From Brevibacterium sp. UMB1308A (lineage in GTDB: Bacteria; Actinomycetota; Actinomycetes; Actinomycetales; Brevibacteriaceae): a stretch of 64,000 nucleotides of DNA. A model generated the notes under the pieces. That model was given only the letters and a program-made list of their open reading frames with translations, did no database searches and was not told the DNA's origin. Position numbers and translations under genes: made by a program. The DNA is taken from NCBI RefSeq assembly GCF_030230605.1, contig NZ_JASPDO010000002.1, positions 62,001-126,000 of the forward strand, read 5' to 3'. Positions 56,873-64,000 of the stretch are shown here, one piece after another. How positions within the stretch are numbered: the first letter of the stretch is position 1; each line of letters opens with the position of its first letter.

Positions 56873-58447
56873 GTGCAACTTGAATTACAAGGAATTACTA
56901 AGCGATTTGGGTCGTTTACCGCTAACGATTCGATTGACCTCACCCTTAAACCTGGCGAGATTCACGCTCTACTTGGTGAAAACGGTGCAGGTAAATCTAC
57001 GCTTATGAACGTCTTGTACGGGCTGTATGAACCCACTGAAGGATCGATCCTTCTTGACGGGAAGCCCGTAAAGTTTTCCGGCCCCGGCGACGCTGTCGCC
57101 GCTGGTATCGGAATGGTACACCAGCACTTCATGCTTATCCCTGTTTTCACGGTTGCCGAGTCGGTTGCCTTGGGATACGAACCAACCAAGGCGCTGGGGC
57201 TTCTCAACCTTGACGAGGCTCGAGCCAAAGTGCGCGAAATTTCGGAACGGTTTGGGTTCGACATCGACCCGGACGCCGTTATCGGTGATTTGTCCGTGGG
57301 AGCGCAACAACGCGTAGAAATCATTAAAGCGCTTTCACGCGACGCTCAAGTTTTGATTCTGGACGAACCCACCGCGGTTCTCACACCACAAGAGACCGAT
57401 GAACTCATCGAGATCATGCGTCAGCTCAAGGACCAGGGCACGTCGATTGTGTTCATTACTCACAAACTTCGTGAAGTCCGCGCCGTAGCTGATGCGATCA
57501 CCGTGATCCGCCGCGGAAAAGTCGTCGGTACAGCTTCACCTGAATCGACCGAATCCGAGCTCGCTGGTTTGATGGTGGGGCGTGATGTCAACCTCACAAC
57601 CGATAAACAGGATGCACAAGTTGGCGACGTCAAGTTCGCCGTCAAGGACCTCACGGTTCTAGACAAGTCAGGGTTCCCGGCGGTGAAAGACATTTCCTTT
57701 GAAGTGCGTGCCGGTGAAGTGCTAGCAATCGCCGGTGTGCAGGGCAACGGTCAGACTGAACTGACAGAAACCATCATTGGCCTTCGAGCACCGGCACAGG
57801 GATCTATCTCGCTTGGCGGAAACGAACTTGTAGGCACATCGGTGAAACACCGTTTGGACGCCGGAATAGGGTACGTCCCAGAAGACCGGTCCACAGACGG
57901 CATGATCAAAGACTTCTCGATCCGCGAAAATATGATTCTCGACTGGTACAACCGCCCGCCATACTCACAAGGGCTTGCGCTGAAGCCACAGGTTATTCGC
58001 GAAGAAGCTGCGAAGAAAGTCGAAGAGTTCGACATTCGGCTCGGAACAATTGACGACCCAATTTCCACTCTGTCTGGTGGTAACCAGCAGAAAGTCGTTT
58101 TGTCGCGAGAGTTGGGACGTGAACTTAAGCTCTTGATTGCCTCTCAACCCACTCGAGGTCTTGACGTTGGGTCAATCGAGTTCGTGCACAAACGCATTAT
58201 TGCGGAACGCGACGCAGGTACTCCGTGCATTATCGTGTCCACGGAACTCGACGAAGTTCGTAACCTTGCTGACCGTGTTGCGGTTATGTACCGGGGAAGC
58301 ATCGTGGGGATTGTCCCTGCTGATACCCCGCGTGACGCGTTGGGCCTCATGATGGCGGGAGCGTCGGAAGAAGAAGCTATGGCTCGCGTCGCTGATGGAT
58401 CAGCAGTGACGGAAGTCAGTGAGGCAGCGCAGGAGGACATCGTATGA
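56873..58447 (+). CDS. Nucleoside ABC transporter ATPase (two NBDs)
   Basis: GTG start, 524 residues. The first NBD has GENGAGKSTLMN, the signature LSVGAQQRVEI and LILDEPTAVL; the second has GVQGNGQTEL, LSGGNQQKVVLSREL and the degenerate Walker B LIASQPTRGLD. This layout is shared by sugar and nucleoside importers of the Bmp/NupA type. It overlaps the first permease (ATGA). Confidence 0.93.
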   Translation: MQLELQGITKRFGSFTANDSIDLTLKPGEIHALLGENGAGKSTLMNVLYGLYEPTEGSILLDGKPVKFSGPGDAVAAGIGMVHQHFMLIPVFTVAESVALGYEPTKALGLLNLDEARAKVREISERFGFDIDPDAVIGDLSVGAQQRVEIIKALSRDAQVLILDEPTAVLTPQETDELIEIMRQLKDQGTSIVFITHKLREVRAVADAITVIRRGKVVGTASPESTESELAGLMVGRDVNLTTDKQDAQVGDVKFAVKDLTVLDKSGFPAVKDISFEVRAGEVLAIAGVQGNGQTELTETIIGLRAPAQGSISLGGNELVGTSVKHRLDAGIGYVPEDRSTDGMIKDFSIRENMILDWYNRPPYSQGLALKPQVIREEAAKKVEEFDIRLGTIDDPISTLSGGNQQKVVLSRELGRELKLLIASQPTRGLDVGSIEFVHKRIIAERDAGTPCIIVSTELDEVRNLADRVAVMYRGSIVGIVPADTPRDALGLMMAGASEEEAMARVADGSAVTEVSEAAQEDIV

Positions 58448-59652
58448 GCGCGCCCGTAAAAGAAAAGAAGACAGAAGCGCAATCGACACCGCAGTCACCT
58501 TCGGTCATGCGGCAGATTGTGACCGGGACGTTCGGTGTATCAGTCTTGTCGATTGTTCTTGCGCTTGTGTTTGGGGCATTTCTGATCGCGTTCGCCAACC
58601 CAGACGTACAGCGAGCCGCGGGGTATTTTTTCGCCCGCCCCACTGACCTGCTGTACTACGCATGGACGTCCGTCAGTGAGGCGTATGTGGCGCTTTTCCG
58701 TGGAGCGATCTTTGACTGGCAAGCGAACTCGTTCACCCGCATGATTCGTCCCATAACCGAATCGCTCGTGCTGTCCACCCCGCTCATCTTCACTGGATTG
58801 GGAATTGCTTTGGCTTTTCGGTCTGGTCTGTTCAACATCGGTGGACAGGGACAGGTGATTCTTGGAGCCGTAACTGCTGGTTTTGTGGGTTATGCGATCA
58901 ACCTGCCACCGGTGATTCACCTTCTAGTTGCGCTTGTAGCCGGAACGCTAGCGGGCGCTGTGTGGGCAGGAATCGCAGGTGTCCTCAAAGCACGCACAGG
59001 TGCCAATGAAGTGATCGTGACAATCATGCTCAACTCGATCGCTGGATTCCTTCTGGCATATCTGCTCAAACAAGCGTGGTTTAGGCAAACAGGTTCAGCG
59101 AACCCCATCACTACGGAGATCCACAGCTCTGCGGCATTGTTCCCGCTTCTCCCTGCTCCTTTCCGTCTGCACTTCGGTTTCCTGATCGCGATCGCCGCCA
59201 CCGTGCTCGTGTGGTGGATTCTGGAACGCTCAACGATTGGTTTTGAGTTCCGCGCAGTGGGGTCAAACCCTGAAGCATCCCGCACAGCGGGTATTTCGGT
59301 TCAGCGCGTCACCATTCTGGTGATGGCGCTTGCTGGAGCGCTCGCCGGTTTGGGCGGAGCAGCTCACGTGCTGGGAACTGAAATGAAAATTACAGGCGGT
59401 ATTGCCGGGCAGATCGGGTTTGACGCGATCACGGTAGCGCTGCTTGGGCGGTCCAGGCCGCTTGGTACGTTCTTTGCCGGTTTGCTGTTTGGCGCTCTGA
59501 AGTCCGGTGGGTACCTCATGCAGGCACAGACTGGAACGCCCATCGACATCGTTTTGGTTGTGCAGTCAACGATCGTGCTTCTGATTGCGGCACCACCGCT
59601 GGTCCGCGCGATCTTCCGTCTGCCAGCGCCCGTTGCTAAGGAGGCTGCATGA
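58444..59652 (+). CDS. Nucleoside ABC transporter permease 1
   Basis: 402 residues. A charged N-terminus, then about nine membrane segments. The permease signature for this family appears in TPLIFTGLGIALAFRSGLFNIGGQGQ and later GANEVIVTIMLNSIAG and AGISVQRVTILVMALAGALAGLGGA. It pairs with the next permease. Overlaps both neighbours by 4 bp. Confidence 0.92.
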   Translation: MSAPVKEKKTEAQSTPQSPSVMRQIVTGTFGVSVLSIVLALVFGAFLIAFANPDVQRAAGYFFARPTDLLYYAWTSVSEAYVALFRGAIFDWQANSFTRMIRPITESLVLSTPLIFTGLGIALAFRSGLFNIGGQGQVILGAVTAGFVGYAINLPPVIHLLVALVAGTLAGAVWAGIAGVLKARTGANEVIVTIMLNSIAGFLLAYLLKQAWFRQTGSANPITTEIHSSAALFPLLPAPFRLHFGFLIAIAATVLVWWILERSTIGFEFRAVGSNPEASRTAGISVQRVTILVMALAGALAGLGGAAHVLGTEMKITGGIAGQIGFDAITVALLGRSRPLGTFFAGLLFGALKSGGYLMQAQTGTPIDIVLVVQSTIVLLIAAPPLVRAIFRLPAPVAKEAA

Positions 59653-60926
59653 ACACCCTAACTAAGGAAGCACAAATGCCTACGGCTCTGCAGCCCGTTG
59701 AGTGGAAGTACCCCATTGTCTACGGCGTTTTGGCTCTTCTGGCGCTTGCAGTGTTTGGGTTCGGGGCGCCCGGTGACGCTCAGACGACGTTCGCGTTTAC
59801 CGCACCTGATGCGTTCATCTCTCTCCCAGATCTGGTGGTAGCTTCGAAGATTACTGCGATCGTGGTGGGTGTCATTCTCTTGGCACTTGCCGGTTTCAGT
59901 TTGTGGGCTACGCGTGCCCGGGCCGAGGTGGGAGTATGGCTCCCGCTGGCATTCGGAGTTTTGTTTGTGTTTGCGTTCTTGACATGGGCCGGTGCGGGCC
60001 GAGGCGTCATTGCAACGACCTCGTTGTTGGCTGGTGGCCTGGCGCTGTCCGTTCCGCTGATCTTTGGTGCCATGTGTGGTCTAGTTGGGGAACGTTCTGG
60101 CATTATCAACATTGCGATTGAGGGTCAGCTTTTGGCTGGCGCTTTCCTTGCAGCAGTGGTTGCCAGTGTTGCTAAGAACCCGTACGCAGGGCTGGTTGCA
60201 GCGCCACTGGCAGGGGCCATTGTGGGTGCAATCCTGGTGTTCTTTGCCGTGAAGTACTGGGTCAACCAGATCATTATTGGTGTTGTTCTCAACGTGCTCG
60301 TGGTGGGTCTGACTAACTTCTTGTTCTCGACTCTTCTCACGCAGAACCAAGAGCTGTGGAACACGCGCCAGGCGTTGCCGGCTTTACCTATTCCTCTGTT
60401 GAGTGAAATCCCGGTGCTTGGCCCCGTGTTCTTTAAGCAGAACGTCTTGGTGTACCTCATGTGTGTGGTTGTCATTGTTCTGCACGTGGCTGTGTTCCGC
60501 TCCAAGTGGGGCTTGCGGATGCGCGCAATCGGTGAGCACCCACGGGCTGCCGACACGGTGGGTATTAACGTCAACCGTGGACGTGTTCTGAACACGATCT
60601 TCGCTGGTGCGATCGCAGGCCTTGGTGGTGCGTTCTTTACGATCGGCTCAGGTTTGGCTTTCGGTAAAGAAATGACTGCCGGTCAGGGTTACATCGCTTT
60701 GGCGGCAATGATCTTGGGTAAGTGGAACCCATTTGGAGCGCTGTTCGCAGCGATTCTGTTCGGGTTTACCAAGAACCTGGGTAACTCGCTTTCCGCGATC
60801 GGGGCACCTATTCCGCAGGACCTTCTGTTCATGTTGCCGTACATTGTGACGATCTTCGCAGTTGCAGGGTTCGTGGGGCAGGTTCGCCCACCGGCGGCAG
60901 AAGGTATCCCATACTCCAAGCAGTAA
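59649..60926 (+). CDS. Nucleoside ABC transporter permease 2
   Basis: 425 residues. Family motifs: SVPLIFGAMCGLVGERSGIINIAIEGQLL, IIIGVVLNVLVVGLTNF and AIGEHPRAADTVGINVNRGR. An extra N-terminal pair of membrane segments (to about residue 115) precedes the core. Translationally coupled to permease 1. Together with the preceding genes it forms a complete nucleoside importer. Confidence 0.92.
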   Translation: MNTLTKEAQMPTALQPVEWKYPIVYGVLALLALAVFGFGAPGDAQTTFAFTAPDAFISLPDLVVASKITAIVVGVILLALAGFSLWATRARAEVGVWLPLAFGVLFVFAFLTWAGAGRGVIATTSLLAGGLALSVPLIFGAMCGLVGERSGIINIAIEGQLLAGAFLAAVVASVAKNPYAGLVAAPLAGAIVGAILVFFAVKYWVNQIIIGVVLNVLVVGLTNFLFSTLLTQNQELWNTRQALPALPIPLLSEIPVLGPVFFKQNVLVYLMCVVVIVLHVAVFRSKWGLRMRAIGEHPRAADTVGINVNRGRVLNTIFAGAIAGLGGAFFTIGSGLAFGKEMTAGQGYIALAAMILGKWNPFGALFAAILFGFTKNLGNSLSAIGAPIPQDLLFMLPYIVTIFAVAGFVGQVRPPAAEGIPYSKQ

Positions 60927-60937
60927 AAGAGGTCAGA

Positions 60938-61321
60938 ATGGATTGGGACGTTTTGCGTGAACGCGCGCGTGCCGTGATGGAAAACGCGTATGTCCCGTAT
61001 TCGAAATACCCAGTTGGTGTTGCCGCTCTTGTTGACGACGGTCGCATCATCGTGGGGTGCAACGTTGAGAACGCGTCCTACGGATTAGGCCTGTGTGCCG
61101 AATGTGGTCTCGTTTCGGAGCTTCACCGGACGGGAGGTGGCCGGTTGGTCGCTTTCGCGTGCGTTGACAAACACGGCAACAAACTGGTGCCGTGTGGCCG
61201 GTGCCGTCAACTTTTGTACGAACACGGTGGGCCAGATCTTCTTCTGGACATGCCGTCTGGGATCGCGCCACTGTCCCAGGTTCTCCCTGAAGCTTTTGGA
61301 CCCGATCACTTAAGGAGCTGA
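60938..61321 (+). CDS. cdd: Cytidine deaminase
   Basis: 127 residues. The zinc site is LCAECGLVSEL and PCGRCRQLLYEHG; substrate residues NVENASYG precede it. It converts cytidine and deoxycytidine to uridine forms. It lies 11 bp after permease 2 and 1 bp before deoA, so imported cytidine enters the phosphorolytic route. Confidence 0.96.
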   Translation: MDWDVLRERARAVMENAYVPYSKYPVGVAALVDDGRIIVGCNVENASYGLGLCAECGLVSELHRTGGGRLVAFACVDKHGNKLVPCGRCRQLLYEHGGPDLLLDMPSGIAPLSQVLPEAFGPDHLRS

Positions 61322-61322
61322 C

Positions 61323-62603
61323 ATGATCGAACCGTTTGACGCCGTGGATGTGATTCGCACAAAGCGTGATCATGCCGAACTCAGCGACGAACAGATCGCA
61401 TGGGTCATCAACGCCTACACACGCGGTGTTGTCGCCGATGAGCAGATGTCGTCCTTGGGTATGGCGATCTTCCTCAACGGGATGAGCCCACGCGAGATCG
61501 CTCAGTGGACGCACGCGATGATTGAGTCCGGCGAGCGGATGGACTTTTCTAGCTTGTCGAAACCCACCTCGGACAAACACTCAACAGGGGGAGTGGGGGA
61601 CAAGATCACTTTGCCACTGGCCCCCTTGGTCGCAGTCTTCGACGTGGCCGTTCCACAGCTGTCCGGCCGTGGACTGGGACACACCGGTGGCACGCTGGAC
61701 AAGCTGGAATCGATTCCCGGTTGGCGCGCCAACTTGAGCAACGACGAACTCATGAGCCAGCTTGAGGACATTGGCCCAGTGATCTGTGCTGCTGGAAGTG
61801 GCCTGGCGCCGGCTGACAAGAAGCTCTATGCGTTGCGCGACATCACCGGGATCGTCGACTGTATTCCGCTCATCGCGTCGTCAATCATGAGCAAGAAGAT
61901 CGCTGAAGGCACCCAGGCATTGGTGCTTGATGTGAAGGCGGGTTCGGGAGCGTTCATGAAGGACGTCGAACAGGCGACCGCTCTTGCCCGCACCATGGTG
62001 GAGTTGGGGAAGAACGCAGGCGTTGAGACCTCGGCGTTGATTACCGACATGTCGACCCCGCTTGGGCTCACGGTTGGTAACGCGCTGGAAGTCCGGGAGT
62101 CCGTCGAGGTGTTGGCTGGCGGAGGCCCAGCTGATGTCGTTGAGCTGACGGTTGAGCTGGCACGTGAGATGCTCGCGCTGGTAGGCAAGACCGAGGTGGA
62201 TGTCGAGGCCGCGCTGAAAGACGGCCGGGCGATGGACATGTGGAACCGTATGATTGAACGTCAGGGTGGCGACCCGCACGCGAGCCTGCCCACCGCAAAA
62301 GAAACCCACACCGTGACTGCTGAAGAATCGGGCGTTGTCACAACCCTGGACGCGCTGAGTGTAGGAGTTGCCTCGTGGCGTCTGGGTGCTGGTCGCGCAC
62401 GCAAGGAAGACCCAGTGCAAGCCGGTGCCGGTATTGAGCTACACGCCAAACCAGGTGACACCGTGACTGCGGGCCAGCCTTTGATGACGTTGCACACGGA
62501 TGAATCGCAGCGTTTTGAACGTGCGCTCGAATCTCTTGAAGGTGCGTGGAGCATTGGCCAGCAGGCTACGCCTCGCACTGTTATTTTGGACCGAGTTTCC
62601 TAA
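61323..62603 (+). CDS. deoA: Thymidine/pyrimidine-nucleoside phosphorylase
   Basis: 426 residues. The phosphate loop KHSTGGVGDKITLPLAP, the Lys/Ser-containing VLDVKAGSGAFMK and SGRGLGHTGGTLDKLESI are the family signatures. It cleaves thymidine, deoxyuridine or uridine with phosphate, giving (deoxy)ribose-1-P. Next gene deoC is 15 bp away. Confidence 0.95.
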   Translation: MIEPFDAVDVIRTKRDHAELSDEQIAWVINAYTRGVVADEQMSSLGMAIFLNGMSPREIAQWTHAMIESGERMDFSSLSKPTSDKHSTGGVGDKITLPLAPLVAVFDVAVPQLSGRGLGHTGGTLDKLESIPGWRANLSNDELMSQLEDIGPVICAAGSGLAPADKKLYALRDITGIVDCIPLIASSIMSKKIAEGTQALVLDVKAGSGAFMKDVEQATALARTMVELGKNAGVETSALITDMSTPLGLTVGNALEVRESVEVLAGGGPADVVELTVELAREMLALVGKTEVDVEAALKDGRAMDMWNRMIERQGGDPHASLPTAKETHTVTAEESGVVTTLDALSVGVASWRLGAGRARKEDPVQAGAGIELHAKPGDTVTAGQPLMTLHTDESQRFERALESLEGAWSIGQQATPRTVILDRVS

Positions 62604-62618
62604 CCGAAAGGACCCCCA

Positions 62619-63332
62619 ATGACCACCCGCACTGATGTTGCACAGATGATCGACCACACGCTTCTCAAGCCCGAATCAACTCCTGATGACTTCGCTGCGC
62701 TGGTTGAGGCCGGTAAGGAACTGGGTGTGAAGGCTGTGTGCGTGTCGCCTTCCGCGCTCCCACTCACCGACACGGGTGACCTGGTGGTGGCCACGGTTGT
62801 TGGCTTCCCGTCTGGTGCGGTCAAGCCACAGATTAAGGCTGCCGAGGCGTCCCAGGCTGTGCGTGATGGCGCCCGTGAGATTGACATGGTGATCAACGTG
62901 GGGCAGGCAATCGCGGGAGATTTCGCTGGGGTCGAAGCTGATATCAACGGGGTAGTGACTGCCGTTGCCGAGGCGGCAAAGGACTTAGGCCTTCCGGTTG
63001 CTACCGGCCCGGAGTCAGCGACTGAAGGTGCCGCGATCGTCAAGGTGATTATTGAGTCGGCGGCTTTGAACGACGAGCAGATTGTGGGTGCGTGCGAGGC
63101 TGCTGTGCGTGCAGGAGCCCACTACGTGAAGACATCGACTGGGTTCCACCCGGCCGGTGGCGCAAGTGCTCACGCTGTCAAACTGATGCGCTCAACGGTG
63201 GGTGATGCCCTGGGCGTCAAGGCTTCCGGTGGGATCCGTGACGCGCAGGCAGCACAGTCCATGATCGAGGCTGGGGCATCACGCTTGGGCCTGTCAGGAA
63301 GTGCTGCCGTGCTCGACGGTTTCACGGCGTAA
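62619..63332 (+). CDS. deoC: Deoxyribose-phosphate aldolase
   Basis: 237 residues. The Schiff-base lysine is Lys171 in [10 protein letters not shown]; Lys201 in VKASGGIRD and the Asp in [10 protein letters not shown] complete the active site. It splits deoxyribose-5-P to glyceraldehyde-3-P and acetaldehyde and closes the operon. The last 122 bp, from the codon of Gly199 to just past the stop, recur at 63851-63972 with one synonymous-type change (GCG to GCA). Confidence 0.96.
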   Translation: MTTRTDVAQMIDHTLLKPESTPDDFAALVEAGKELGVKAVCVSPSALPLTDTGDLVVATVVGFPSGAVKPQIKAAEASQAVRDGAREIDMVINVGQAIAGDFAGVEADINGVVTAVAEAAKDLGLPVATGPESATEGAAIVKVIIESAALNDEQIVGACEAAVRAGAHYVKTSTGFHPAGGASAHAVKLMRSTVGDALGVKASGGIRDAQAAQSMIEAGASRLGLSGSAAVLDGFTA

Positions 63333-63335
63333 GCA
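63214..63335 (+). repeat. 122-bp direct repeat, first copy (3' end of deoC)
   Basis: Identical to 63851-63972 at 121 of 122 positions, in the same direction, offset by 637 bp. It includes the last 39 codons and the stop of deoC plus three bases. The two copies enclose 515 bp. The boundaries are sharp on both sides. Confidence 0.95.
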
Positions 63336-63348
63336 CCGTGAACGGTTG

Positions 63349-63406
63349 AAGGGCGTTGTTTGGGTGCCCCTGGCAAGGAGGTCACCTAAACAACGCCCTT
63401 GTTTTT
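63349..63406 (+). terminator. Strong intrinsic terminator after deoC
   Basis: A perfect 13-bp stem (AAGGGCGTTGTTT, 63349-63361, with AAACAACGCCCTT, 63388-63400) is followed by GTTTTTC. It lies inside the insert bounded by the 122-bp repeats. Confidence 0.9.
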
Positions 63407-63423
63407 CTTGCAAAGGTATCTAG

Positions 63424-63738
63424 TCAGGGCCGTCGCAGGGAGACGATCACATAAACAATCCAAAGGCCACCGAAAAGAAGGGTAAGTAGACCACTCCAAG
63501 GAAACAATAGCTCCGCTGGTGAGCCGTATATGTTTGCGTCGCGAGACATTCCTGTAATAGTTCCGCATGCAACAAATATTGCCAAGCTCATTGCGAATGT
63601 AGCGCCCAAAACAGTGTTTGTGATGATTTTTCGCGACGTAGGCTTCCTCACTTCGGGTTGCAAGCTTGTGCGATGGTCTGGGGCAAACCCGTAGGTGTGA
63701 TTTTTATCTAGGTTCTTATTTTCTTTGCCCTCTACCAC
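63424..63738 (-). CDS. Small two-helix membrane protein of unknown function
   Basis: 104 residues, GTG start at 63738 without a clear ribosome site, so the start is uncertain. A hydrophilic, Lys/Asn-rich N-terminus of about 35 residues precedes two membrane segments ([19 protein letters not shown] and [18 protein letters not shown]). Base composition is more AT-rich than the neighbouring genes. It is the only gene in the block between the two copies of the deoC 3' end. No family recognised. Confidence 0.55.
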   Translation of the reverse strand: MVEGKENKNLDKNHTYGFAPDHRTSLQPEVRKPTSRKIITNTVLGATFAMSLAIFVACGTITGMSRDANIYGSPAELLFPWSGLLTLLFGGLWIVYVIVSLRRP

Positions 63739-63850
63739 GGACTTTATGAGCGACGCTCCTGCTACTGCTTAATCAGTGCGCGTGATCACTCATACCTTGC
63801 ACCGCGGTGTGCGATAAGTGATATGCACAATTGTACGGTACATCAACGGC

Positions 63851-63972
63851 GCGTCAAGGCTTCCGGTGGGATCCGTGACGCGCAGGCAGCACAGTCCATG
63901 ATCGAGGCTGGGGCATCACGCTTGGGCCTGTCAGGAAGTGCTGCCGTGCTCGACGGTTTCACGGCATAAGCA
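63851..63972 (+). pseudogene. Duplicated 3' end of deoC (second copy of 122-bp direct repeat)
   Basis: Carries the codons for the last 39 residues of DeoC, including the Lys201 region, and the stop, with no start or upstream part. One base differs (63966, A for G). It is not an independent gene. It may be the displaced chromosomal end of deoC after insertion, or a product of tandem duplication. The upstream 112 bp (63739-63850) hold short palindromes (CACCGCGGTG, ACAATTGT) and no gene. Confidence 0.85.
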
Positions 63973-64000
63973 GCTCAGTCACGTATTACTGCAGGAACTC

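Noticed and set aside
63851..63972. An independent deoC-related gene
   Set aside because: Only the last 39 codons are present, without start or upstream sequence, and they duplicate the neighbouring gene almost exactly.

Overview
The window is a contiguous piece of an actinobacterial chromosome, most likely Micrococcales. The evidence is the moderately high GC, the many GTG starts, the ATGA/GTGA start-stop overlaps, a GuaB3-type protein beside guaA, a TTG-started rplM, an LPRTG sortase signal, a DUF3817 protein and a BioQ-type operator. A Jonesia-like organism would fit, but the sequence alone does not fix the genus. I see no rRNA, tRNA, CRISPR array, transposase or phage gene. Most of the window is dense housekeeping sequence, with two small anomalous inserts.

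Layout. 1-3.3 kb: the 3' end of a surface-anchored protein gene coupled to a lytic transglycosylase, an RluA-type pseudouridine synthase and a small HsmA-type membrane protein. 3.4-8.4 kb: guaB, then a TPP-riboswitch-controlled thiamine salvage operon thiM-thiE-thiD-tenA. 8.4-13.7 kb: a zinc alcohol dehydrogenase, guaB3, SURF1, DUF3817 and guaA. 13.7-15.7 kb: a biotin ECF transporter bioY-ecfA-ecfT behind a BioQ-like operator. 15.7-25.3 kb: a GT4 mannosyltransferase, lemA-truA, a sortase-anchored 5'-nucleotidase, rplM-rpsI, glmM and two unknown membrane proteins. 25.3-34.1 kb: an ABC exporter, coaA, glmS, acpS and a HAD-GH65 fusion phosphorylase. 34.2-41.5 kb: M20 amidohydrolase, nnr, alr, then tsaE-tsaB-rimI-(SRPBCC)-tsaD-NUDIX as one tightly overlapped operon. 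41.6-42.9 kb: a DUF559-like gene between two 135-bp repeats with terminal inverted repeats. 42.9-55.5 kb: a GCS2 ligase, rhodanese, GH3 lipoprotein, a THUMP-like methyltransferase, ksgA-ispE, a BlaI/M56 pair, a BCCT transporter, an ABC-F protein and a MarR regulator. 55.7-63.3 kb: a nucleoside uptake and catabolism operon (BMP lipoprotein, ABC ATPase, two permeases, cdd, deoA, deoC). 63.2-64 kb: a duplication of the deoC 3' end enclosing a 515-bp AT-richer insert with one small membrane protein gene.

How genes work together. The thi genes salvage thiazole and pyrimidine moieties into thiamine phosphate under TPP feedback. GlmS and GlmM supply amino-sugar for the wall; Alr, the lytic transglycosylase and the GH3 glycosidase build or recycle peptidoglycan. 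TsaE/B/D make tRNA t6A. The 3'-end operon imports nucleosides, deaminates cytidine, phosphorolyses pyrimidine nucleosides and splits deoxyribose phosphate.

Most unusual points: (i) the repeat-bounded DUF559 cassette; (ii) the deoC 3'-end duplication, which looks like an att-type or recombination-made insert; (iii) a heptamer, ACCTCGG/CCGAGGT, that by my hand count occurs about 60 times, roughly eightfold above chance, and seems to override local codon preference; (iv) an SRPBCC gene inserted into the t6A operon. Counts, alignments and coordinates of non-coding sites were made by eye.
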